Origin: Phorcus lineatus
Taxonomy: Eukaryota > Mollusca > Gastropoda > Trochida > Trochidae
DNA: 64,000 bases
Reading direction: 5' to 3'
Assembly (NCBI GenBank): GCA_921293015.1
Contig: OV121081.1
Location: 65,241,022-65,305,021, forward strand
The position numbers were made by a program, and so were the translations under genes. The notes beneath the pieces were generated by a model. That model did no database searches, was not told the DNA's origin, and saw nothing but the letters and a program-made list of their open reading frames with translations. The number at the start of each line of letters is the position of its first letter. The stretch's first letter is position 1. Below, one piece after another: positions 13,801 through 27,200 of this stretch.

Positions 13801-14282
13801 TTTATGGTGTTTTGCTTGCTTCAAAATGCTTAACTCTATCACAAAGTATCCAAAAGTTGCCTTCATCTTACTAAATTCTCAGGTTTCATCAGAATGAATT
13901 GTCTCAGTGGTATTAGAGGCCTTCTTTCTGCCATTTAATTAGTGAAATTGTTGTTATAGTGTTTCTAAAACACCAGGGCCCAGATTTTCGAAGCTCTCTT
14001 AGTGCTAAGATACTCGTAAGTACAATACATTAACATTCGCTTATGACTATCTTAGCATTAGGAGAGCTTCGAAAATGTAGGCCCTGATTAGCACTAGTGA
14101 TTGTTGCTATCCAAAACCTACACTTATGTATCAAACTTTTACTTTGTTTGTAGGTGCGAGGATACCCAACTCTGATTCTCTACAACAATGGAGTGAAGAT
14201 TTCAGACTACAATGGAGCTCGTGATCTTCAGAGTTTGTTGAACTTTGTACAGGAATATAAAAAACGAAAGGAAGAGTTATAA
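7857..14282 (+). CDS. TXNDC5: Thioredoxin domain-containing protein 5 (ERp46-type PDI)
   Basis: Nine exons, 7857-8017, 9894-9987, 10395-10553, 10841-11044, 11834-11920, 12264-12392, 12983-13065, 13429-13555 and 14154-14282, join in frame to 390 aa. The product has a signal peptide (MATYIVYVVLSLCVKFAFVS) and three thioredoxin domains, each with APWCGHCKRLAP; the CGHC sites begin at about residues 55, 179 and 307. It ends KKRKEEL, a KDEL-type ER-retention signal. Each domain repeats VDCT or IDCT and a cis-proline GYPTL. This is the ERp46 architecture: ER-lumen dithiol-disulfide exchange that introduces disulfides into nascent proteins. Human TXNDC5 is slightly longer (432 aa). In domains 1 and 3 an intron interrupts the codon for the Trp of the WCGHC site, a sign of ancient domain duplication. 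Poly(A) signals occur at 14339-14344 and 15054-15059. Confidence 0.96.
8018..9893 (+). other. TXNDC5 intron 1, nothing recognised
   Basis: This 1.9 kb intron splits the first WCGHC motif between its Trp codon bases. I see AT-rich sequence, a TA-rich patch around 9690-9725, and no coding exon, RNA gene or clear terminal-repeat element. Confidence 0.6.
13974..14086. mobile_element. Short MITE with 39-bp inverted ends (TXNDC5 intron 8)
   Basis: The left end CAGGGCCCAGATTTTCGAAG is mirrored by the reverse complement of the right end, CAGGGCCTACATTTTCGAAG. Matching continues to about 39 bases per arm with four differences (through GCTAAGATA), leaving a loop of about 35 bases. The CAGGG start is typical of hAT-type MITEs, but I could not find an exact 8-bp target duplication, so the superfamily is uncertain. 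The element is 113 bp and has no coding capacity. Confidence 0.8.
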
Positions 14283-16742
14283 TACCCATCTTAGCTTGTG
14301 TTTATGGGATTAGTCAAACATCAGAATATATTCTTTACAATAAAAGTTAGTTTCTATCCAGATTTTCAGTAGTGAACTATGTAACAGTTCATATTATGAT
14401 CCAAATAAGATTCACTATTGAATATTTTGGATAGTCTTTAACTTGTTTTGTTGAAAGAAATATAAATTTATTTTGGGGTTTCAGAGGGTTTTTTTTTTCA
14501 AAAACATAAAATTATTAAAACATATTATTCAGCTTGGTTATCCATTTTCAAATATGTATTGGATGAAATATTATTCCATCCGGTATCTCATTAATTGTAT
14601 GTGATTAAGTGCTTATCCATCGTTATTTCATGATTGTCATCGTACAATCTGACATTTGTTTTACTTTTGACTAATCAAGCATTATGATGTCAGCAAATCA
14701 TGAACGTCCAGAGAGAGGTAGAAAATTCACGTGATTCAATGAACAAGTTGTATATATCTGTGTGTATATTCTTGTAAGAGAGTGTGAGGAACAAATGATG
14801 ACCACATTATAACTGCAGTGTGATATTTTTGTCTCAAAAACTTGGTGCACTTGCAATCACTATCTGAAATTTGTACTGCACAAATTGTCTTGTGACTGTT
14901 CAGTATCTGTATTTATGATTTGATAGTTGACACATTTGTTTGTAGTTTCTACTGCAATTAACAAGTTACTTGATGACTCACATGTAAATGGTCAGTAGGT
15001 TTCTTGAAAAAGCGTTTGAGAATTACAAAGCTACCTCCATTAATGTGAAAAGAAATAAATATAGGTTGCTAGTTTTCTACAGTATTTCAGAATTTAAAGC
15101 AGATTTTTATTAGCTAAAGGTAATTTTACTCAGCATGGGTTTAAAGACCAGCAATGCAGTTCTTTCAGACTTGATGAAGAATGTGCCTATTTTCATCAGC
15201 TATTGATTTGTGATACATATCATTTTATCAGTATCAGAAAAGACAACTACGATCTCTTCATTTCATGTGCTGTCATTTCTCTTATTTAAATGGCAGACTT
15301 TGTATTCTCACTCTGCTTTGTCAATATAGTTTAGGAACTTTGTATTGAATTAAAAAAGCCAGTTGGTTTAGCAAGGGTAAGCAGTTTAGTTTAGTGTTTA
15401 GAAACAAGGTATGAGCACTCATGGGAGAATCATTTTAAGGCCTCTTCACATCATCCTCCCTGCCTTTAAGCTTCTAGGAAACATTCCTTTGTATGGGTTT
15501 TATTTTATCAGTAGATCTTTTGTGGGAAGAGAATCACTTATTTTATGAGGGAATTGGTGGGGGATTTTTGTTCTCGTTTTTTTTATTCAAAGTATACAGT
15601 CTAAAATCTAAATCTGTGAAGAATTTGTGAAAAAACGTTTTGCAATTCAGTTATGTTTTTGCAGTTCCTAGTGAACATATCAAATTTTGAAATCCATACT
15701 TCAAGGCCCTCTTATAAAGATTTTTTTCTAAAGTATAACAGTATGAATGCTCACTTTATTGAAGATTAATATGTAGTAAGGAATTTGATTTCTGTACAGA
15801 TATTTACATACCTGAAGGGATTGGATTGGATCGGATGGAATGGGTAATGATAGGTTTAGAATTCATCTGAGATTGAAAGATGCAGCAACAGTAGTGGGAT
15901 GTAACTTTTCAATAACTCATTCTATCTGATCCTCACACACATAGTATTTGTATCTGTATTTCAGTTAAATTGTTACATTATTGTACATCTGCATAATATT
16001 TTGTCTTTACTCTGTCTTGTGTGAACATCTGAAGTGCCCATTTCATCAATGAGTGTGGATACTACATGATGTGAAATCAACATGTTTTGTTGCTTATATA
16101 TGTCTTTGTGCAGTTGTATGGGGGGAATAGTTGATCTAATACACCCAACTTTCTGCTAAAACATGGGACTTTTCCAATATTTAACAATGAACTTATGCCC
16201 TCTCTACTTATTGAGAATGAGTTTTGGTGGCACCATTGTATTAAATTTTTTTATTAAATTTCCTAATATCCTTTCTCCAACACACTTCACTACTTTTTTC
16301 ATATGGCAACTCCATGTGGCATAACAACAGTTTTTGTGTAAATGATCTATTTCATATATTGTACATTTGACCCCAAGTCAAATTACAGGCATTAAATTAT
16401 CATCTTATGTCATATGGTTTGTACTTGTTTAGTAAAAGTAAACTATAACAACTTTTCCCCTCTTATAAGCTTGATGTCTTTACATTGTGAATCCAGATCT
16501 CGCACGCTGCACCCTTCATATAGATGCTGTACATGTATCCAATATATATAGTTTGATAAAAAAAAATTATCCTCAAAAATGTGTTGTTTTTCATCACTAC
16601 AACTTACACAAGCATCAAAAAGAGAATGAAAATTAACCTACTTTCAATAGAAATGTCAGTTCATCAATCTCTTTTATGATTCTTTTTTAATGATATGGTA
16701 CAGGTAAGATATGAATATTTGTAACTTTGGAGGGGTGATTTG
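14283..16742 (+). other. TXNDC5 3' UTR and spacer
   Basis: After the TXNDC5 stop, AATAAA at 14339-14344 could end a short transcript, and AATAAA at 15054-15059 a longer one. The rest is AT-rich, with no coding exon or repeat that I can support, up to the MITE at 16743. It separates two convergent genes. Confidence 0.5.
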
Positions 16743-17426
16743 TAGAGCTGCAACTATAAATTAGTGTATTCTGTGAATCGAACCGTGGCAGGATGTGAAT
16801 CGTATTTGTTATTCGTGACAATGAAAACCGAATATTTTAGATTTTAAATTTTTTTTTTACTATTCACTTTAACATAAATACTTTTGTTTTTACGTTCACA
16901 TTGGCTGAGTCAGTCTTACTCACGCCAGCGATTGGCTAAGCCATCATGGGTACATCCAAATATGGAGTTACATTTATTTATGCTCGTTCCGGGAGCGAAG
17001 TTTTTTTAAACCTCTGATTGCACCAATTTACGTTGAGAGACAATTTACAACATTTATCAACTGATAAAATAAACATATCACTTGTGTGTTGCCATATTGA
17101 ATAATGTTTTTATTCTTTTTGACTCTCGTGATGTTTACTTTGACCAGCAATATCGATTTTTATCACGAGATGGAACATAGATTTCGCATAACTTGCTGTT
17201 GACAGGTTGAGACGATGTGAAATATAACACATATCATACTTTGTTAACGCATGTTCATTGTTTATTTTACATTGTTATTAGAAAGTCAAAATGGAAAAAA
17301 ATTAACCCAGACTACCTGATTTTTGGTGTTTTCTAATTGTTGATTTTTGCATTTATATTCGTGAGTAATTATTCGTATTCGTGATACGTAGCGTATTCGC
17401 CTGGTAGTGTATTTGTTGCAGCTCAA
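16743..17426. mobile_element. hAT-like MITE with exact 8-bp target duplication
   Basis: The element begins TAGAGCTGCAAC and ends GTTGCAGCTCAA. The two ends are inverted repeats (GAGCTGCAAC exact, with weaker similarity further in around the TTCGTGA/TCACGAA phrases). The flanks carry the same octamer GTGATTTG, at 16735-16742 and 17427-17434. An 8-bp duplication together with a C/TAGAG start is diagnostic for the hAT superfamily. At 684 bp with no transposase frame, it is a non-autonomous copy lying between the converging 3' ends of TXNDC5 and WDR35. Confidence 0.88.
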
Positions 17427-17434
17427 GTGATTTG

Positions 17435-18273
17435 TGTGAAATGGCAAAGCCGTAATATCTGAAACAAGAACACAGCTCATACACAATGTGTTTTATTTAC
17501 AATAATATAGTACCTTAATGGAATGTTTACATATAAATATCAAACAGTGTTTTAAATAATTCAATGATTCTTTGCGGACGGAAAATCTTCAACAATAGTG
17601 CTTTCTATAACAGTTAATTGTACACTGTAAACCATGAGACCTTTCAAAGAGTCAATTCATTTCTTTATGAATTTCTCAAACTGAGGCGTAAATTTCAGTG
17701 TGATCAAAATCTAAACAACAATGTAAAAGATGTCATCATTTTGATGTGGGTTTACAAACCATATTACACATAACATATGTAAAAGCTTACAAAGCTGGTA
17801 AAGTAAGGTAGAAACAAACAAGCAGCAAAAACATTTTTATATTAGGTTTGATACGGCAACAATTGCTGCTGAGATTCAATAGATACGTTACAACTGTTGA
17901 CCTTTGCAGTTTGTTAACTGATTGAAGTGTCATTAACAATCAATTGATTTGATCCTTCCCATAAGAAAAACTTTCACACAAACTTTACATCAAGATCAGG
18001 TATGATACTGAACTGATTTAAACTTCGTTTGCAAACTTTCCTCTTGCACTGGCTTTTCTTTAAAAGCCTATTTATACACTGCATCAGTTCTGTTTGGACC
18101 TTATCACCCAATATTAGAAATAGAAATAAGCATTGTGGTACAGAAATCTGTATTAAACTTATTTCAGCTGTAGTACATCTGTTATGGCCAATTTGTTATA
18201 GAAAGTCCATGTGAAAGTTAACACCAGTGATGATTAAATTCCCCTAGACAGTATCAATATTCAATAATGTAGC
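17435..18273 (-). other. WDR35 3' UTR
   Basis: Downstream of the WDR35 stop on the minus strand there is no further coding sequence. TTTATT at 17492-17497 is an AATAAA signal on the minus strand, which would give a 3' UTR of about 0.8 kb ending just before the hAT-like MITE. Confidence 0.6.
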
Positions 18274-21200
18274 CTACACCTTGGTGTGGCAGAGTGGACA
18301 GGTCTGCTTGGAGGTGATCTCCGTCTGGATGGCTCGATGTTTACAGTAACTACACAGCCAGTATTCATACTCCATTATTGGTCGCCCTGTTACGATGCAC
18401 GTAGGGAACTTGGTGTCACAGCTGGGACAACTTGTTGACCTGAAGTCAAGATTAATCTAACAGTTAACCTCACATCCATAGATATCAAAGAGAATAAAAC
18501 ACATCCTTCAAGACAAATAAGACAACATGCATGTGTTCCAAACTTTGCACGTTGCATAATTTTTGTGAGGAGTATATTACATTCTTTGTGATCAATACTT
18601 GACAATTTCCACTGATTTCAATGTGGCTGTGCATGGATGTTTAAAGGACAAACTAATAAACAATGAATGTAGTTATCTCACCAGTCGGGGATCTGTGAGG
18701 CACAGCTGTTGCACTCGACACGGTTACTGCGGCTGTCTTTCGGGGAGTGTCTGAAGTCACAATACATACAAATGATTCCTTCAGTTCAAAAAGAGAATAT
18801 TCCTTGGCTGCAAGCTGGCTAATTGTAAGCCAATTTCATTTATATGACAATTTACACTAATGCTAAGATTGGTTAGTGAGAATGATTGTTAGTTACAGAT
18901 GGGTTCGTTTGGATTGAACATATAAAACATGTGCCGATTTATTTGTCCAATACTAAGACAAGCATTTCAGTAAGCTTACTGACATAAAAAGATTTATTTG
19001 CATTATGCCCGCATGACACTAACTGAGACCGTTCCTCGTGAGATAAGACGGTCACAACGGACAGGTCAAGCATACTAGCTTCAGCAAACAATGACAAGAG
19101 CACCTACTTGGTGAATATTTCCAGGGCCAACTCTTCAAATGGCTGCCGTTGTTCAGCTGTGAGAGATTCCAAGGACTCCAGTTTGATGAAAGCTTTAGAG
19201 CAGGTTCCGTACGCTTTGTTAGCACATGCAGCTAGAGCTAGAAGTAAAAACAACATCATCAGAGTTCAGGTATTTGCCTCATCTTCCAGGTGTTACAATT
19301 GTTTATACTTTACCAGCAAATAAAGTTTGTGTTAAACAAATTAGAAGTGCAAGATTTTCAAGATCAGCATCTGTAAGCTAACAATAATTTTGCATTGTCC
19401 CTTACAAAACAAACATAGACAAAAAATTGTTTTTACCTAATGTGAAAATGTGATATCTATATAATAATGGATGTAATCACTAGCCCGTCTTAGTTCCTGA
19501 AATTTAATTAAATGGCAATATTGAACTAATGTGATTCTGCTGCATGCGTGACATCACAATAGTAAGTAGTTGTCACGTTTAACATTAGCACCGCTGTCAG
19601 AATTGCAGCCAAGATGCGGAAATGTTAGTTCCAGCACACTGTCTACATTTATGCTTGATTTATGTGTGCCAGTAATAAACTGAATACTTAATTCCCTACC
19701 TTTACTTACTGTTTTCATTTAACTCGTAAATCATTTTTTTAAAAATCGCTTTTACTCATTTAAAAGAAATTCATTTATGTGTTTAATGACAAAATCTTAA
19801 ATGGATGGTCATTTAATATCCTCTTATAATATTCCCAGAATATCACATCAAGTGAAAGATGAACATGACATAATGATGATAATAGAATGATGACATTACA
19901 TATCTTAACGTTTTAAATTCAATTTTTCAGATGACTTTACAAGTTAGGCAAATATCAAAAGAGTGTTTCAATCTCACCAAGAAGGGAGTAGATGTCGACA
20001 GGGTCGATGACGTCATCGTAGTCACGGAGGTGGAGACCAGTCCTCATGGCAGCCTCCACATAGCCTGTATATACATGACAAATCATTACAGTGTGGTTGA
20101 AGGTTTCATCATGATAAGATGTTTTAACCAGTGTTTCAGAGTTTACAAATCACAAAATTGTTCCAGGAAGTCACAGATTTCTCTGCATGAGAGTAAAAAG
20201 TCACAGCAATTTGGGTGTTTGTAAGTTTATTTAAGAGGCAAATCATCTTACTTTCGGGCAATTTGTTTGTGTAAGACAAAGGTTAAATATGAATAAATTT
20301 AAAACCTTGAAATTTAAGAGATATGTTCCCTTCTGCTTGGACTAACACGCTAATGTGACTGGTATACATTCCAATACACCCTAACCTGTAGTTTAGAAAG
20401 TATATGCTCTGTATTTTGCATGTTACACAAAATTCTGCCATCTGATCGGACAAAACAAGGTCATGTGGGAAAAAAACGAATTTATCAATGTATCATTGTG
20501 CAGTGATTAAACTATTGTTACATGCTGTTTTCACAAACATATTTGTGTAAATTCTTAGATAAGAATAAATTCAGTATAAATAATTGAGCATAAAATTTAA
20601 TTGAAACATTGTATCCAAAAATAATTAAATATTTTGCATAATGTTTTCTATGAACTCCTTTAAGTCAGTGATCTCACATTAGTAGAGAGTCACTTATGTT
20701 GGCAAAGCTTAGAGCCTGTTACATGTTATCTAAATCTTGCTTTTTTTGGCTGTAATTTATTTATACCTAATTGAATAAAATTAGAAATTAAAAGTTAAAA
20801 GAAACCCCCTAAGATTTCAAAGTTTGAATTGGTAAGAAATTGATTTGAAAGTTCAATTAAAACTGTTTTATAAATTCTGTCGACAAGCTCCAGCTTTTAT
20901 AACAGTCTAAATTGCACTTTTCAAACTGTCTGTAAGCTTTTGAACAAACACATTTTAAATCTATTTCTTAATAAGATGTTGACCTCAGATTTGGACAGTG
21001 AAACCTTGCTTAAATCAAGTGTACAATAAACAGGAAAATACCTTCTAGTGCCAACTGTTGCAATTTCCAGCAGCTGTCCCTTGTAAAATGAGATGTTTTT
21101 ACATAGATTTGAAAGGATTTCACTGACTACATATTGTTTTGGTATTGCATAATGTATCTCTGATGTGACAAATGTGATATCATTGTGGTAATGAATTTGA

Positions 21201-24200
21201 CATATATAAAGAATTTGACATTCATGAAAAGAGTTCTCCACAGCTGTGTGTACCTTGATGCAGCTGTCTCTGTGCGAGGATATAGAAGTGATATGCCTCT
21301 GCCCCTCTCCAGGCGTTGTCAATCAGTTTTGTATCTGAGATGGAGGCATCTTCCTCCAGAAAACCTGCAAGAGCTGATGTTGCCTGTAACACATCATTAA
21401 CATGATTATATCTCTAGTAGCAACAAACCACAATCATCAACCCAAACCAGCTTGGGGAATTCACTAGTGTCCCCAAGATCATTTCTCATTTCTAATGTTC
21501 CATACATTCCTATCCTTAACCCTTAAGATGCGGGTCCCGGAATATTCCGGGATGAAATTAGCTTTGCCCGCAAGTCCCCTTAGCGGGATGCGAGTAGCAC
21601 ACTCTATTTTTCTCACGCTAACTAATTATGACCGCAGGTCTCGGTAGCGGAGCCCGGAAATTTATTGCCTAGCAGTAGTCTCAGTTCAACGCTTGTATTT
21701 TCGTTCCGGCTCTCGCTAAGCAACCGTGTTTTGTTTCGTTGGTGTTCTAAATAATGCGCGAACATGCTCCGAAAATTATGCGAACATTGATAATGTTTAT
21801 CGTACCGAAAATAAGCGTTAAAATCACTCAATTTTCCCCCACTCCCCGCCGCTCGTGCTAATAGCCTGTGGGCATTTTCTCCCCGAGCTTACCGTCCCGC
21901 GCGTGCTATCGTTTGCTTACAAGCCTGCACTCACACCAAACGTACAACCTTATATCGCACGCCCTATGCTCTGAACATTTGGGCGGATTTCAATACCGGT
22001 TGGATCATTTGAAAGAGCAGAAAATTGTCTTCAATTCAATATAAAATACATAACTACCTGAATTGAAGATACAGCATGTGCTGCAAAAAAGGTGATTTTT
22101 ACATATTTTTAGTTTTACACCATTTTGTCACACCAATTTTTACATGATGTGCTCAACGTATTTTGACAATTTTTATATCATAAGACAGAGAGAAAGATTG
22201 TCTTTCTTTCCATGTAAAATGTGTACATGCTCAAAAATAAATAAAGACACAGCAAGCGCCGCACAAAAAGCTAATTTCTCGATTCAAATCATGTAAACTG
22301 AACGACGATTTTGACATGTGCCTTTCTTTCGCTCATATCTTCTCAACAGCTAGGCGTATTTTGAAATTGATTACCTCGTGATAAAGAAGGAATAATTGTC
22401 TTCGATTTGATATAAAAAAAGTATATACACCATATAGAATAAAGATACAGCAAGTTCCGCAAAATTGTGACTTTTGTTTATTCTTTACGTTTTTACCATT
22501 TTCTCGCACTTTATATCATATAAAGTTCTCGGTAAATTTTGCAATTTCATATATCAAAATATAGAGAAAAGGATGATCTTTATTGCAATATAAAATTGGT
22601 ATGTACAAGAAAATCAGAAAGGACCCGGCGCGCATCGCACAAACAGGCAATTTCTCTATTCATATTTTGTTGACCGAGAAGCGATTTATTTTCAACTGCT
22701 TTTTACACTTCCTATCCATTTAACGGCAGAGCGCATTCGTCTTCAATTCTATATAAAATTTGCAAATTACAATTAGACAATAAAGGAGCGGTTAGTGATG
22801 TCGCAATTATCAAAATCTGTTCTAAAATACCCGAGGGTACCATCTTTGCAAACTTTATATATTCCAAACCAAGTGGTACATATTTATTATTTTCATATCA
22901 TCGTAAAGCAGAAATAAATACCTTCATTTTCATGTGTAAGTTGCCCATATTTGCATCAAAATAAAACCTGTGGAAACGATGCGACATATGTTGCGGTAAG
23001 GCGATTATCAAAGACTTTATTAGTAGCTATACCCACATTTCGTTGGTAATAACTTCTAATTACAGTGCAAAAGATTGTTATGATTTATTTCTTCGTAAAG
23101 AAGAATAAATTGCCTTCAATTCCATATATAATTTGCATGTATGCAAAGCGAATAACATGATTTATAAAGTTGGAAATAAAGACAATTTATATTGTGTGTG
23201 AGTGTATGTTTCAACGGGGATACCCCGCCTGCACGCGCTGAGCGCGTGCGTTTGCCCGGGGCTATTAGCTTAGTAATATTACTGTGGGGGTCAGAACGTT
23301 ATCGGGATGTATCACTACCCTGTTTTCGTAATTTATATCTTTCGTTTAGGATGGCGTATCGTAATAAAATCTATCGTGAAATATAGAGCAAGAAATTAGC
23401 TTCAATTCCGTATATAATTTGCATGTGTGCACTCAGTGATTAAATGATTTTATAATGTTTGAAATAAAGACAATTTTTAAAATTTTGTAAAATTCGTTCT
23501 AGACATATTATAAAAATAATTTTTATATCGATGTGAAGAGGAACTATTCATCTTTAGTTTCGTTTTGATTTCGCGCATGCGCTCTTGAAATTTATTGAGT
23601 TATGGCGCCCGAATTGAAAACAAGTTTACTTCAGTTGTAGAAACCGTTCCAGGGGTGATAGAAATTTCATTCAAAGTGTCAAGTAAGTATCATCCATTTG
23701 TAACACGGGATTCGCCGACTAGCGTTGTATAAAACGACGATAATGTCCGTATTTCGCTATGTAAACACGCCATATGTTGTTAAAACGGTCGCATCTGGCG
23801 GCGCTGGAAAATTCGGCCACAGGGGCTAATTGCGTTATTACCGTAGCGAGGCGAGTGCTGGAAAATTCAGCCACGGGGGCAAAACTGGTCAAAATAATAT
23901 TCAGCAACGGAAGGGTTAATGTTGGGTCAAGCTTAAATTTTCCTCTTAATAATCAAGTTCCAGAAATATTCTGACACTTTGAAAAAATTTGGCTATAACT
24001 GATTTAGCAAGTAAAAAGATAACATTAGTGAGTTGCATACTGCACGATACTGTGGAAAGTTTCTCACGACTGCAGCAATATCTATTGATTCTGTCTTTAA
24101 CCCTTTACCTGTAGACTCAGATTTAACTATCTGACGCAAATATTCTTCCCTTTGTATTGATTTGTGATTCCTGCAACTCATTATGGTTTCAGCATATAAC

Positions 24201-27200
24201 CTGTTGAACTTCAAGTACTGTTCCTTTCCAAACACAAGTTGATCAAGAACCGACATCTCACCTCTGCTGCCTTCTTGGTGATGTTCTTGCCCTTGGTCCT
24301 GGAGGTGAGCTTCATCATCTCGTGGTACTGCTCGATCAGCAGCCCGCCCAGCACGTACAGCTTCTTCAGGTACATCGGCTTGCAGCCCTTCCCTGTCTGC
24401 TCCTCCGCAATCTGAACATATAAAACATTATTGGAGTCCAAACTCTATTACCTAGGCGAAAGTATATTCATCTAGCTGTGCCAACAATGTACATTAAGGG
24501 TTAAGATTGCAACCTCTGACTGGCCTCCTACTCTTCCACATTTGACACACAAAAAAGCCAACAATGATTTTTGAAAGTAAGATGATCGATGAATCAGATA
24601 CTAATGTGATCATCCAACTGACATTGTGACGTCACATTTTGTAACATACTGAACCCTTTACCAGCTAAACCTACATCGTTCCGAGTATGCCAACTTTAGT
24701 CCTTGGCCAATAAGGGAAGGAGATATGAAATCTGTTATTCAACCACAAAGACAGGGCATATATGTATAAATGTAACTGACACACTCAATTTGCATGTAAG
24801 GCAAATAAAACAATGGGATATAAAAATGAAGACACACAAAAAAACTAAGACATAGCTACGCCCCAATCAAAGGTAAAGAGGAAAGCTCACTTTGAAGATA
24901 AGCTTGGCAGCGTCAAAGTAATGGCCAGCCTTGCGGTACAGCTCTATGGCATTGATGATCTTGTTTTTCTCCAGGAGGTGGCTGGCGTACTTGGCCAGGA
25001 GGGAGTCAATCTCCCGCACGTTGTGACTCTTGGCTAGGTCAATAGCCGTGTTCCACTGGTTCAGATGCACACAGCAGTCAATAGCTGCCTTCACTCGGTT
25101 GCACTAAAAAATTAAATGGATTATATTTTTGTTCTACCACTTCAATAAAAGAGACAATCTTCAAGCAGATACAGATTTGTAGAGAAAAATACATAAACAA
25201 TCATATCGAATTCAACTTATGGCCCAGTGGAGGATATTTCACATCCATGTTTCTATTCATACTATCTTAAATTATATAGTTTTTTACTGTTGATAAATTC
25301 TGAGCTGCTTCTGTAAAAGTATCAAACATCAGATCTAATATTAAAAACTGTGAAGGTAAATGACTGTATACCAATGTTTTATAACAAGACTATTTTAGCA
25401 ATTCTCACGTGTATCAGTGAGTCATTCCAAAGAGTGAATTATACAGTATATCAGTCTTTACCACAAGTTTTGTTCTATTTAGCACATTCAGAATGAATGC
25501 TGAATGTAACTCAATGGACAAGATGGCTACTCAGTGATTGTTATACTGCATGACATACCCTGACGTAGGAGTCAACAGCTTGGTTGCACATGCCCACACT
25601 CACAAACATCCCGGCGATATCCTGAAACAAAAATACTGTAAACTTAAATACAGTTATATTAATTGAAAGCATAACTTCAAGACAAGACTGACCAAACAAT
25701 AACAAAACATTTTCGCTTCAAAATTTATATTAAGATAGTTTGAAGTGAGATTCAATAAACATCCCTAGTTATGATTTATATCTGCTTTCAACATATTTCA
25801 AATAGATTGTGATCACTTGTGAACAGCATCTTCATGGCATACTTTGGGGTAATACCTACAAACCTAACAAAATATGCAATTTCTCTTGTAAGGATTACAA
25901 CTGACAGGTAGCACCTACAGGGAGAAGCTTGTGGTTCTCTGGGAGAGCGTGCACCATCTTCTCCAGGCCGCTGTAATCCTCCAGCATGTAGTAGCACTCG
26001 GCCAGTCGCTCCTGGTTCCGTCCCTGCACATAGTACGTCACTGCCTGCTGCCTGGAATTAGGGCAGGTTATTGGTTGTTAACATTATATTCCATTGGTAT
26101 TACTGTATTTCCTAGATCCTAAGTCAGGGATGAAATAAAAATAGTTCCTTGCTATGATTTGTTCACGAGCCAGAGGCAGATCCCTGTCTATATACACACC
26201 ATTTCTGTCTGTCCGCATAGTAATCTCCGATAGCGTTCCAGGCCTCCTCCAGTTGCAAGTCGTCTCCCCCTGACCCTGTCTTCAGCAGCTGCACCACCCG
26301 GAACCAGTCACCCAGCTTCTTGCGTAAACTCACTGCAAGGTCTCTGTGAAATATACATATCAGTACGATTAGAATAAGTGGACTACTGCTTCTATCATTT
26401 TCTTTCAATATGTAATATTTAACGCAGTTGCGTTAATTATTGCAAAAAATTTGGAATGGGAGCTTTCATTATCAAGTAACATTTACAAACTGATATGAAA
26501 TTTCTTAGGAGTGAGTATTCAGAAATCTCTTGGTTAGACTTTATGGTTCTATACCCACATTCCTTCATGCATATATACAACTCCACCCATCTCTTGAAGT
26601 AGTAAGCCATTACTCTACATTGTTGCAGTAGTTAATTTACTCTATTTTTAACATGATGATCATGAAACAATGTCTTTTCAACTTTAAGCATACACTGTAT
26701 CCCTGTAATCACCTTCTGTCCATGTCAACATAAATCCTCTCAGCCTCCTCAAACCTCCGGAAATATGCAGCCACCTCCGCTTGTTTCATCGTCTCATTCT
26801 AAGGGCACATACGGTTATTCAAAAACACTTTTCTATATTTTCCTGCACATAATCAATTATATCATCTTGTTATTTCAAAGTATAGATTTCTTGAAGTTTT
26901 CTTGAAGTTCTTTTCATAAGGTGATTATGATTGTAATGATGTTTGATTGCTACTTTTTGTTAAACAAGATATATCAAAAAAGAAATTTCAAACTGATGGC
27001 AACCCAATCTTATGGCATAAGAAAATATTTTGTGAAAATAAATAAATCATCATAAAATCTTTTTACATGTACCTGCAGATTTCCAAGTCGTTTGACGAAC
27101 TCAATGCCCTGAAAGTCTTTACACTTAACAAAGGCTGTCTCAGCCACTTTCAGATTCAACTGTTCTAGGGAGGACTCCGCCAACAAACGCCTGAAAACAG

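Noticed and set aside
24099..24504. A second TTAA-flanked element suggested by TTAACCCTTTACC and AAGGGTTAA
   Set aside because: The interval contains WDR35 exon 24411-24262 intact, and the ends do not match each other beyond a few bases.
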